Shown here: positions 34,304 to 41,369 of the stretch, in pieces
Numbering within the stretch: the first letter of the stretch is position 1
Layout: each line of letters opens with the position of its first letter
Assembly (NCBI RefSeq): GCF_008304605.1
Contig: NZ_PIJY01000026.1
Span: 1-64,000 of the forward strand
Source: Oceanobacillus polygoni
GTDB lineage: Bacteria > Bacillota > Bacilli > Bacillales > Amphibacillaceae
Direction: 5' to 3'
Length of the DNA: 64,000 bases
Made by a program: the position numbers and the translations under genes
Notes under the pieces: model-generated
Told to the model about the DNA's origin: nothing
Seen by the model: only the letters and a program-made list of their open reading frames with translations
The model's database searches: none

Positions 34304-34321
34304 TTTCAATATATATTGAAA
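34304..34321. promoter_or_regulatory. 18-bp perfect palindrome upstream of the 187-residue protein gene
   Basis: TTTCAATATATATTGAAA, 111 bp upstream of the start at 34193. Candidate operator. The rest of the 34194-34529 gap is AT-rich with nothing else I can name apart from the terminator at its end. Confidence 0.35.
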
Positions 34322-34479
34322 GAAATGGTTTAATGGTCTATTCTATTTAAGTTTTTTAGAATCATCTTATCTAACTATTTTACCAGTTAATGGAGTAAGT
34401 CTATAATACAATCGTAACACATACCATACAGCGCAAGGCGTTAACCACTGCAAGAATCCACCTTTTTAAACTTTTATTC

Positions 34480-34512
34480 AAAAAAACCCTCACTTTTATT
34501 AAATGAGGGATT
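34480..34512 (-). terminator. Terminator of the YdhK-type lipoprotein gene
   Basis: Minus-strand CCCTCA...TGAGGG hairpin followed by seven T, 18 bases after the stop codon. Confidence 0.85.
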
Positions 34513-34529
34513 TTTGTTTACGAATTATA

Positions 34530-35165
34530 TTATTCAACTGGTGATAGTTCGTTTTCCGTTACCCATTTATGATTTTCAACTTTTTCTCCAGTCTCTGAAT
34601 CTGTATAGCTTACCATATAGACATTGTTGTCTTCTGCAGAATCAATGATAGCCGAAGCTCCTTTCATTCCTTCCATATGATCTGCATTTAACACAACTTC
34701 ATCTCGATGCTCATATGGTTGTTCTTCTGGATTTTCAATTTCTTCATGGATAACCCATTTATGATTTTCCACTTCTTCTCCACCAGTTGTAGGTGTATAG
34801 GTTACAGCATAAACTGTTGTGTCATAAGCGCCTTCAATGGTTGCAACAGCACCATCCATGCCTTTCATGTGATCTGCACTGATCACAGCTTCACTTCCCA
34901 CTGGATATGTTGGATCCTCTGCATTCGCTAAATCCTCAGGAACTTCACCTGAACTTGAATGATCCATACCTGAATGATCTGTTTTTTTCATGGAATCATT
35001 TTCTTCTTCAGAGTTAGATTCTTCATTCATTTCCGTGTTTTCGCTTGAGTCATTCTCAGTATCTGTGTTACTATCAGGTGCAGTTTCCTCATTTCCGCCA
35101 CAAGCTGCTAATCCAACAGCCATCAATAAAGCCACAATTCCTATCATTAATTTCTTATTCATCAT
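34530..35165 (-). CDS. ydhK: YdhK-family lipoprotein (two DUF1541 domains)
   Basis: 211 residues. Signal peptide with lipobox GLAAC (Cys about 22), a long acidic Asn/Ser/Glu/Asp linker (about 25-55), a Met/His stretch (KKTDHSGMDHSSSG), then two DUF1541 repeats, each with (A/N)DHM(K/E)GM(D/K)GA and ending VENHKWV. In B. subtilis ydhK belongs to genes linked to copper or stress, and the His/Met motifs suggest metal binding at the membrane surface. ATG 35165 (or the adjacent ATG) follows GGAGGGG. Monocistronic. Confidence 0.9.
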   Translation of the reverse strand: MMNKKLMIGIVALLMAVGLAACGGNEETAPDSNTDTENDSSENTEMNEESNSEEENDSMKKTDHSGMDHSSSGEVPEDLANAEDPTYPVGSEAVISADHMKGMDGAVATIEGAYDTTVYAVTYTPTTGGEEVENHKWVIHEEIENPEEQPYEHRDEVVLNADHMEGMKGASAIIDSAEDNNVYMVSYTDSETGEKVENHKWVTENELSPVE

Positions 35166-35258
35166 TTTTCCCCTCCATTTTATAAATTTGTCCAACTTCA
35201 TTATTTAGACGCTAAGCATTACTAGGTCCAATGCATTCTTCACTTTGCCGCAATTTCA

Positions 35259-35276
35259 GTGCAATAAAAATTGCAC
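35259..35276. promoter_or_regulatory. TGCAAT palindrome 1 upstream of ydhK
   Basis: GTGCAAT-AAAA-ATTGCAC, a perfect 7+4+7 inverted repeat about 95 bp upstream of the ydhK start. Likely operator, partner of the palindrome at 35335. Confidence 0.4.
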
Positions 35277-35334
35277 AACATTTCCCTGGTCATTATCCTC
35301 TTCCCCCGTATGGTATATTTTTACGAAAGAGAAA

Positions 35335-35353
35335 AGTGCAAATACATTGCACT
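35335..35353. promoter_or_regulatory. TGCAAT palindrome 2 upstream of ydhK
   Basis: AGTGCAA-ATACA-TTGCACT, a perfect 7+5+7 inverted repeat sharing the GTGCAA arm with the palindrome at 35259. The centres are about 76 bp apart. Confidence 0.4.
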
Positions 35354-35783
35354 TGGAAAATAACATTTAAGATTGCCTTATCCTATAAAATCATTTTACA
35401 TAAAAATCTAACACTAATATACTTTCCACTCCTTATGTATGTTTAAACATACATGGAATAAAATTTATATCAGGCCTTATCAAGAAAAATTAACCATCAT
35501 ATTTACCCACATATATTCTATCTACTATATCAACTGCATCATTGTTATGCAGGTATTGTCACCTTCAAAAGTAGAAATTTCAGATTCCGTTGTTCTCCCA
35601 TATTGTATATTGGATAGCGCCTTCTTTTTGATACTATACAATAACAACCGTACTGCCCTCCCACTAACACATGGCGTTAATCCTTCTAGAATTAACGAAC
35701 TAATACATGTATTCACAAAACATTGCTACTGTTTATTAATAACAATCGGCAATTTATAATTTGCGAAGCTTTGGAATAAAAAC

Positions 35784-35821
35784 AAAAAAAGAGCATCAAA
35801 TTATATTTAGTTTTGATGCTC
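35784..35821 (-). terminator. Terminator of the acidic repeat lipoprotein gene
   Basis: Minus-strand GAGCATCAAA...TTTGATGCTC hairpin followed by TTTTTTTG, about 95 bases after the stop codon. Confidence 0.85.
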
Positions 35822-35916
35822 CATTCATTGTACATTTTTATTTTGTGATTCAACACATTCTTTGAAAGATAGATAAGCAATATTTTTTCTATAATTATTT
35901 ATTGTAAAGATCTATC

Positions 35917-36321
35917 TTACTCTCCCGATGTAGGGTCTTCTCCCTCACTACCTGATGGATCTTCAAATCCTGACGCTGGGTCTTCTCCCTCACCACTTGA
36001 TGGATCTTCAAACCCTGATGCCGGGTCTTCTCCCTCACTACCTGATGGATCTTCAAACCCTGATGCCGGGTCTTCTCCCTCACCGCCTGATGGATCTTCA
36101 AATCCTGATGCTGGATCTTCTCCCTCACCACCTGATGGATCTTCAAATCCTGATGCTGGATCTTCTCCTTCACCACCGGATGGATCTTCAAACTCTTCTG
36201 ATGCTGGATCTTCCATTTCCATTTCTCCATTAGCAGGTTCTTCTTGTCCATTACTACATGCTGTAGCAAAGAAAGGCGTTAATAAAAGTACGGATACCGC
36301 CATTCGTTTTTTAAAATTCAT
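35917..36321 (-). CDS. Acidic repeat lipoprotein
   Basis: 134 residues. Signal peptide with lipobox TACS (Cys about 22), short linker, then six near-identical 15-residue repeats of the type GFEDPSGGEGEDPAS to the C-terminus, with only S/G and G/S changes. The repeat region is strongly acidic and contains no Lys/Arg or large hydrophobics. The DNA is a 45-bp tandem repeat. ATG 36321 follows AGGAGGAG. Possibly a surface ion-binding (Ca2+) or spacer protein; function unknown. Repeat number probably varies between strains. Confidence 0.85.
   Translation of the reverse strand: MNFKKRMAVSVLLLTPFFATACSNGQEEPANGEMEMEDPASEEFEDPSGGEGEDPASGFEDPSGGEGEDPASGFEDPSGGEGEDPASGFEDPSGSEGEDPASGFEDPSSGEGEDPASGFEDPSGSEGEDPTSGE
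35935..36200 (-). repeat. 45-bp in-frame tandem repeat
   Basis: About six copies of a 45-bp unit encoding the EDPS/EDPAS repeats of the lipoprotein. Copies differ by only a few bases, so the array is young or homogenised. Boundaries are approximate. Confidence 0.85.
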
Positions 36322-36531
36322 TTTTACTCCTCCTAAAGATTTCATTAGTGATGGTTTACTTAAATGTCTGCGTTTCAACTCCTTTCGCTATATCTAAAAC
36401 TAATATATACAAGCCTTTCCTGAAATATTGGCTATTTACAGAGTATTTACTGTTATTTAATCGGACTGAAAATAATGTATTAAAAATGAAAAATAATAAT
36501 TGACATATAAATAAGTAAGATCAAAATGTAA

Positions 36532-36720
36532 TACTTCATAAGAAAGTGGGGAGGTAGAGGAGAGTTTATCCGTTCTCCTAATTCAATTCTATGGGAGCAT
36601 ACGTCAAATCAAGGAAAAGGCAAAGGAGTCTCATTTAGACATTCCGATTGGTATGGTAAAACAGCTAATATGGCTTCGGATTGGAACAACAATGCTTCAG
36701 CAATCGAAATCAGGAAATAA
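36532..36720 (+). pseudogene. C-terminal remnant of a secreted protein (possible beta/gamma-crystallin-like fold)
   Basis: A frame without start reads RKWGGRGEFIRSPNSILWEH, then HSDWYGKTANMASDWNNNAS and ends AIEIRK at a TAA. It is preceded by an in-frame stop at 36529 and followed at once by a very strong terminator, so it looks like the 3' end of a lost gene. The DWNNNASAIEI end recalls the closing motif of beta/gamma-crystallin or I36-inhibitor domains (W/N-D-x-x-S-S-I-x-V), but the match is short. Confidence 0.5.
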
Positions 36721-36730
36721 CCAGAGTTTT

Positions 36731-36786
36731 AAAAACCGCTATTCTCCCATTGATTTAAATGGAGTGGGAGAATAGCGGTTTTTTTA
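36731..36786 (+). terminator. Strong bidirectional terminator
   Basis: AAAAACCGCTATTCTCCCA and its exact reverse complement, 15 bases apart, with T7 on the plus side. It sits 10 bases after the remnant above and may also help the convergent transporter gene. Confidence 0.9.
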
Positions 36787-36855
36787 TAAGTTTCCTCGCA
36801 TCTGTTACTTGTGTACAAAGCATTTAGACCCCATAACTAAATCCCAAGTCATGAA

Positions 36856-37776
36856 TCAAGAGGCTCGTCCCCGCCAATTAATCACAATAATCCCAGCCGC
36901 CACCAGCAAAATCGCAAAAAGAATAAACACATTCAACGTCTCCCCAGGAATAAACATCGCTGATAGCACAGTTCCCGAAACAGGGACGACAAATTTGTAA
37001 ATACTTATCTCGCCAGCTTTGTTATATTTTAAAATCGAGTACCAGAGTGCAAATGCAACGGCAGATAGAATTGCGGAATAGATAAATAAAATCGTTCCGA
37101 GTCCATTAAAGGTAATTGCATTTTCACCGAGCTGCGGATAGCCGACTGCAAGTAGAAGTACGGCACCTATCGTCAGCTGCCAGCCTGTCAATGCGAATGG
37201 ATGGATACCAACCGCTAATTCTTTTGCCATGATTGTTCCAATTGCTCCTGTCAGTGCGGCTAATATCATGTAGCCTTCTCCAGTGAACTGGAATGCCAGC
37301 TCGAATTCTTGTCCCCAATTTGCAACGATAATTCCGGCAAAACCGGCGATTAAACCGATAACCTTTTTCCAATTCATCCGATCATTTCGGTAGTAGTAAT
37401 GTGCTAGGATAACGGTAAAGAAGGTGGCACTTGCTGATAAAATAGAGCCTTGCATGCCTGACACTTTTGCTAAACCATTGTAAAAGAAAAAGTATTGCAA
37501 GGACGTTTGGATAAATCCAAGAATAACGATGACCATCAGCTGTCTTTTTGTTATGATGACTTTCTTCGGATTGGTTAGAAGCAGTCCAACAAGTACAATA
37601 ATTCCAGCTAGTAAAAACCGCCATCCTGCAAAGACAATTTTTGCGAATGTATCATCTGGCGCCATCTGCAGTTCTTCATAGCTTACCTTTAAAACAGGAA
37701 AAGCGCTCCCCCATAATAGCGAGCAAAAAACTGCAATCCCAATGACTGCCCATTTATGTTGAAACATGTTTTTCAC
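36856..37776 (-). CDS. EamA/DMT-family transporter
   Basis: 306 residues with ten membrane segments as two EamA repeats. First repeat begins WAVIGIAVFCSLLWGSAFPV; SLQYFFFYNGLAKVSGMQGSI and WKKVIGLIAGFAGIIVANWG are typical EamA segments; the second repeat starts near GYMILAALTGAIGTIMAKEL. Exports or imports small metabolites; the substrate cannot be inferred. GTG 37776 has AGGAG eleven bases upstream; ATG 37767 is the alternative, and the longer frame beyond is unlikely to be coding. Confidence 0.88.
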   Translation of the reverse strand: MKNMFQHKWAVIGIAVFCSLLWGSAFPVLKVSYEELQMAPDDTFAKIVFAGWRFLLAGIIVLVGLLLTNPKKVIITKRQLMVIVILGFIQTSLQYFFFYNGLAKVSGMQGSILSASATFFTVILAHYYYRNDRMNWKKVIGLIAGFAGIIVANWGQEFELAFQFTGEGYMILAALTGAIGTIMAKELAVGIHPFALTGWQLTIGAVLLLAVGYPQLGENAITFNGLGTILFIYSAILSAVAFALWYSILKYNKAGEISIYKFVVPVSGTVLSAMFIPGETLNVFILFAILLVAAGIIVINWRGRAS

Positions 37777-37865
37777 GTTTGATTCATCTCCTGCTAATTC
37801 TTCTAGTAGTAACAATAGTCTAATGTAGCTTATAGATGGGGATTTGGTCAAGCAATGCAGAGCAT

Positions 37866-37898
37866 GTAAAATAGCCCAGCTGGATTTAGCCGGGCTAT
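37866..37898 (-). terminator. Terminator of the 56-residue protein gene
   Basis: Minus-strand ATAGCCCGGCT-AAATCC-AGCTGGGCTAT hairpin followed by TTTTA, ten bases after the stop codon. Confidence 0.8.
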
Positions 37899-37908
37899 GT
37901 CTATACCG

Positions 37909-38079
37909 TTAAATATTCGGATAATACTGCTCATATCTCGGATTACAGTAATAAGGTGGTCTTGGGCCGATTTTCGGAACGAGCCACAAATTCGGATTAT
38001 CATCATACCGCATTTTTTCTTTTTCATCGGAATGTGTCACTAATAACAGCTTTACCTCTGGATTGTAATAATCATGCAT
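37909..38079 (-). CDS. Small hypothetical protein, 56 residues
   Basis: Starts MHDYYNPEVKLLLVTHSDEK at ATG 38079 behind GGAGG (spacing 10) and ends with a Pro/Tyr-rich tail (GPRPPYYCNPRYEQYYP). It has a good ribosome site and its own terminator, which support a real gene. The Tyr/Pro/Asn-rich tail is reminiscent of small spore-coat or cell-surface proteins, but that is only a resemblance. Divergent from the SDR gene. Confidence 0.72.
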   Translation of the reverse strand: MHDYYNPEVKLLLVTHSDEKEKMRYDDNPNLWLVPKIGPRPPYYCNPRYEQYYPNI

Positions 38080-38216
38080 TGTTATAAACCTCCTGCCTAT
38101 GCTTCCCAATTACTTTATTCGCCTCACACCATTCATGAGCACGTACATTTATACAATGCACAACATGCGCCCATCTTACATAAATTAATTTCAGCATGAA
38201 TGATGGAGGGAATACG

Positions 38217-39134
38217 ATGACAAAGGATTACGGAAATGAGCAAGCCTATCCCATGTATCCCAATTACGGAAAGATTACGCGTTACGAAGATATCGCTATT
38301 ACGGTACCCGAGCAACGTCAGTACCGGCAGCCGGGTGTAGAAGCCAAAATGGTCCCAAGACCAATCATCGAAAATCCGAATTATAGTGGAAGTGGAAAAT
38401 TAAAGGGTAAAGTTGCGCTGATTACTGGCGGTGACAGTGGGATGGGAGCTGCTGCAGCCATAGCCTTTGCAAAAGAAGGAGCAAATATAGCTATTTCCTA
38501 TTTGGATGAACATGATGATGCGAACCGAACGAAAAACAGAATCCACGAGCTGGGCAAGCGTTGCCTCCTGTTACCTGGTGACCTAAGAAATAAACAGCAA
38601 TGTATCGATATCGTTGAAGAGACGATCAAGACTTTCGGGAAGCTTGACATTCTGTGCAATCACGTAGGTATTCAATTTCAACAATTAAGCTTGCTCGATA
38701 TTACCGACGAACAATTCGATGACACGTTTAAGGTAAATATCTATTCTCATTTTTATACCACACGCGCTGCTCTTAAATACTTAGAAGCAGGTAGCTCCAT
38801 TATTAACACCTCTTCTGTTGTTGCTTTTGACGGAAATAACCAGCTTATTGATTACACAGCAACTAAAGCTGCAAACATTGGCTTTACACGAGCATTGGCA
38901 AACAGCTTAGTAAGTAAAGGTATTCGTGTTAATGCAATCGCACCAGGACGGATTTGGACACCGCTTATTCCATCCAGTTTTTCTGCTGATCAAGTTCCTC
39001 TTTCTGGTAATCCTATGGATCGCCAAGGTCAGCCATTCGAAGTAGCACCAACCTTCGTCTACCTTGCCTCAGATGATTCAAGATTCGTAACTGGCCAAAC
39101 GCTGCATGTGAATGGCGGGCAGGTGCTTTCATAA
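38217..39134 (+). CDS. SDR oxidoreductase (general stress protein 39/YhdF-YhxC type)
   Basis: 305 residues. An N-terminal extension of about 60 residues ([11 protein letters not shown]..., typical of this SDR group) precedes [20 protein letters not shown] (cofactor motif; Met replaces the usual Ile). The catalytic set is [10 protein letters not shown] (Ser) and [16 protein letters not shown] (YxxxK). The usual NNAG motif reads NHVG in [12 protein letters not shown], a clear deviation. ATG 38217 follows GGAGGG. Likely a soluble NAD(P) dehydrogenase of unknown substrate, often stress-linked in Bacillus. Confidence 0.9.
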   Translation: MTKDYGNEQAYPMYPNYGKITRYEDIAITVPEQRQYRQPGVEAKMVPRPIIENPNYSGSGKLKGKVALITGGDSGMGAAAAIAFAKEGANIAISYLDEHDDANRTKNRIHELGKRCLLLPGDLRNKQQCIDIVEETIKTFGKLDILCNHVGIQFQQLSLLDITDEQFDDTFKVNIYSHFYTTRAALKYLEAGSSIINTSSVVAFDGNNQLIDYTATKAANIGFTRALANSLVSKGIRVNAIAPGRIWTPLIPSSFSADQVPLSGNPMDRQGQPFEVAPTFVYLASDDSRFVTGQTLHVNGGQVLS

Positions 39135-39166
39135 GTACTGGACTATTCTCATAAATTAGCGAGCGA

Positions 39167-39204
39167 AAAACTCTTCACCTGTATTAATATGGAGAGTTTT
39201 TTTA
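39167..39204 (+). terminator. Terminator of the SDR gene
   Basis: AAAAACTCT / AGAGTTTTTTT hairpin, 32 bases after the stop codon. Confidence 0.82.
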
Positions 39205-39231
39205 TTTGGAGAAATGTTGAGTGTGAGAAGA

Positions 39232-39571
39232 GCGTTATTTTCTAGAGCGGGTGGAGCGTTACGTGCGGAGATGGTGCGTTATTTTTAGTTTTGGTGCTAT
39301 AGCAGGGCCTTATCGTGTCTTATTTCTAGTTTTGGTGCTATAGCAAGGCCTTATGGTGTCTTATTTCTAGTTTTGGTGCTATAGCAGGGCCTTATCGTGT
39401 CTTATTTCTAGTTTTGGTGCTATAGCGGGGCCTTATGGTGCGTTATTTTTAGTTTTGGTGCTTTAGCGGGGCCTTATGGTGCGTTATTTTTAGTTTTGGT
39501 GCTATAGCAGGGGCTTATGGTGTCTTATTTCTTGATTTGGTGCTTTAGCAGGGCCTTATGGTGTCTTATTC
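39232..39571 (+). repeat. 41-bp tandem array 4 (eight units plus degenerate start)
   Basis: Units start at 39273, 39314, 39355, 39396, 39437, 39478, 39519 and 39560 (last partial); bases 39232-39272 hold a degenerate unit. First half: GGTGCGTTATTTTTAG in units 1, 5, 6 but (C/G)GTGTCTTATTTCT in units 2, 3, 4, 7, so both core types seen in arrays 1 and 3 are mixed here. Second half: GGTGCTATAGC or GGTGCTTTAGC, then AGGGCCTTAT. It lies between the SDR terminator and the promoter of the anion transporter. Confidence 0.94.
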
Positions 39572-39725
39572 CATTCTTCGTTTGTTTTGTTTACTTTATA
39601 AATGGGTAATTAGTTAGCAATTATGATCAATCTTTTACTTGATACTTATTTTTCTATTTCCTTACATGTACACCTGAAAATAAACCATACTAAAAAAGCC
39701 TTTCTTAATCAAGATTTGAACTATT

Positions 39726-39741
39726 TGTGAATCATATCACT
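39726..39741 (+). promoter_or_regulatory. CRP/FNR-type site upstream of the anion transporter
   Basis: TGTGA-ATCATA-TCACT, one mismatch from the palindrome TGTGA-N6-TCACA used by CRP/FNR-family regulators (Fnr, ArcR in Firmicutes). Its centre is about 71 bp upstream of the expected start point, a classical class I activator distance. Confidence 0.5.
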
Positions 39742-39770
39742 TATTTACTTTTTTGTAACATGAAAATCGC

Positions 39771-39798
39771 TTACATTCGACTATTTATAGCTTATAAT
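39771..39798 (+). promoter_or_regulatory. Promoter of the DASS transporter gene
   Basis: TTACAT (39771-39776), 16-bp spacer, TATAAT (39793-39798). The start point would be near 39805, 21 bases before the ATG. Confidence 0.65.
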
Positions 39799-39825
39799 AA
39801 AGGTAGATAAAGGGAGGTTTTTCCT

Positions 39826-41280
39826 ATGAAAAAGAAAGATTTAGTTGCCCTTTTACTTGCATTTGCAGTACTGATTATTATTATTTTGTTACCGAATCCA
39901 GATTCGCTTCCTATTGTAGGTCAGCGTGCGCTTGCTGTACTTGCATTTGCTGTTATCCTGTGGGTGACAGAAGCTGTAACGTATCCTGTAAGTGCTGTCA
40001 TGATTGTTAGTTTGCTGGCTGTTCTTATTGGTATTTCCCCAACAGTGGAAGATCCGACAATTGTATATGGTACGAAACAAGGCCTCAGTATGGCCGTCGA
40101 TGGATTTAGTTCATCCGCTGTATTGCTTGTCGGTGGAGCGCTTGTTCTTGCAACAGCAATGGAACTTACCGGATTGCACAGACGAATTGCCCTGTACATT
40201 ATGTCAAAAGTTGGGACAAAGCCTGGTGCACTCGTTCTCGGGACGATTATCGTTAGCTTCGTGCTTGCATTATTTGTTCCAAGCGCAACTGCTCGTGCAG
40301 GTACATTGGTTCCAATCCTGCTTGGTATTATCGCTGCATTTGGACTGGCTAAAGAAAGCAAATTAGCTGCATTACTGATGATTACAGCTGTCCAATCGAT
40401 TTCCATTTGGAATATCGGGATTAAAACCGCGGCAGCTCAAAACATGGTTGCTCTTGGTTTTATGGAAACGGCATTTGGAATTGATGTTACATGGGGAGAA
40501 TGGTTCTTATACGCTGCCCCGTGGGCGATTCTGATGTCGATTCTCCTCTACTTTGTTATGGTCAATCTGATTAAGCCGGATATGTCGGAATTTCAAGAAG
40601 GAGCAAGCATTAAAAAGCAACTGCAGGAGCTCGGAAAAATCAGTGGAAAAGAGTTACGGCTAATTATCATAGCGGGATTATTATTACTCTTTTGGTCAAC
40701 AGAGGGAACATTACATCCACTAGATTCAACGACAATTACGATTATAGCAGTAGCTGTTATGTTAACACCGATAATCGGAATTTTTTCTTGGAAAGAAGTG
40801 CAGGCCAAAGTTCCATGGGGGACATTAATTGTATTTGCGACAGGCATTTCCTTAGGAACCGTTCTATTAGCGACAGAAGGAGCAACATGGCTATCGTCTA
40901 ATTCATTTGAGGCACTTGGTGTAACAGCTATGCCTTTGGTATTAATGATTGCGGTTCTTGCACTATTTAATATTTTAATTCATCTAGGATTTGCAAGTGC
41001 AACAAGTTTAGCATCTGCATTTATTCCAATTGTTATCGCACTCGTTGGCTCGATGGAACCAACATCATTCAATGGTCCAGGTCTTGTATTAATTATGCAA
41101 TTTGTAATTAGCTTCGGGTTCCTATTACCTGTCAGCGCACCACAGAATATGCTTGCATATGGAACAGGTACATTTACGATGAAACAGCTGCTGAAATCCG
41201 GTATCCCACTTACGGTCGTCGGTTACTTGCTTATCCTTCTGTTCAGTGCAACATATTGGAAATGGGTCGGATTGTTGTAA
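39826..41280 (+). CDS. DASS/SLC13-family sodium:anion symporter
   Basis: 484 residues with about 12 membrane segments. Features include LWVTEAVTYPVSAVMIVSLL, GFSSSAVLLVGGALVLATAM, FVPSATARAGTLVPILLGI (SNT-like motif of the first half) and GFLLPVSAPQNMLAYGTGTF (second signature, with the SNT equivalent SAP-QN). Takes up dicarboxylates, tricarboxylates or sulfate with sodium; which one is unclear because the substrate-site Asn-Thr pair is not the standard. RBS AAAGGGAGG. Monocistronic, with a possible FNR/ArcR-type site. Confidence 0.88.
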   Translation: MKKKDLVALLLAFAVLIIIILLPNPDSLPIVGQRALAVLAFAVILWVTEAVTYPVSAVMIVSLLAVLIGISPTVEDPTIVYGTKQGLSMAVDGFSSSAVLLVGGALVLATAMELTGLHRRIALYIMSKVGTKPGALVLGTIIVSFVLALFVPSATARAGTLVPILLGIIAAFGLAKESKLAALLMITAVQSISIWNIGIKTAAAQNMVALGFMETAFGIDVTWGEWFLYAAPWAILMSILLYFVMVNLIKPDMSEFQEGASIKKQLQELGKISGKELRLIIIAGLLLLFWSTEGTLHPLDSTTITIIAVAVMLTPIIGIFSWKEVQAKVPWGTLIVFATGISLGTVLLATEGATWLSSNSFEALGVTAMPLVLMIAVLALFNILIHLGFASATSLASAFIPIVIALVGSMEPTSFNGPGLVLIMQFVISFGFLLPVSAPQNMLAYGTGTFTMKQLLKSGIPLTVVGYLLILLFSATYWKWVGLL

Positions 41281-41306
41281 ACGATCAACGACATCAAATG
41301 AAAAGA

Positions 41307-41335
41307 GGGCAGCCCAAAGCGACTGCCCTTTTTTC
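41307..41335 (+). terminator. Terminator between DASS and HAD genes
   Basis: GGGCAG...CTGCCC hairpin followed by TTTTTTCT on the plus strand; it also gives a TCTTTTC tail on the minus strand. Confidence 0.85.
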
Positions 41336-41369
41336 TAAATTCAAGCTCCCCATATTAATGTATACTATG

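Larger units (their letters stand above)
35166..35783. other. Intergenic region upstream of ydhK
   Basis: 618 bp. Two related palindromes built on TGCAAT/ATTGCA lie at 35259-35276 and 35335-35353. Reading frames at 35439-35759 (plus) and 35525-35716 (minus) overlap each other, lack ribosome sites and match nothing I know. I do not call them genes. Confidence 0.5.

Noticed and set aside
35439-35759. Plus-strand frame of 106 codons and an overlapping minus frame (35525-35716)
   Set aside because: They overlap antisense, lack ribosome sites, have biased AT-driven composition, and match no family I recognise.
35895-36269. Alternative minus-strand frame of 124 codons over the lipoprotein gene
   Set aside because: It has the same repeats in another frame (KIHQVVREKT-type), no signal peptide and no ribosome site; the lipobox frame is the real one.
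39921-40406. Minus-strand frame of 161 codons
   Set aside because: Antisense shadow of the DASS transporter gene.
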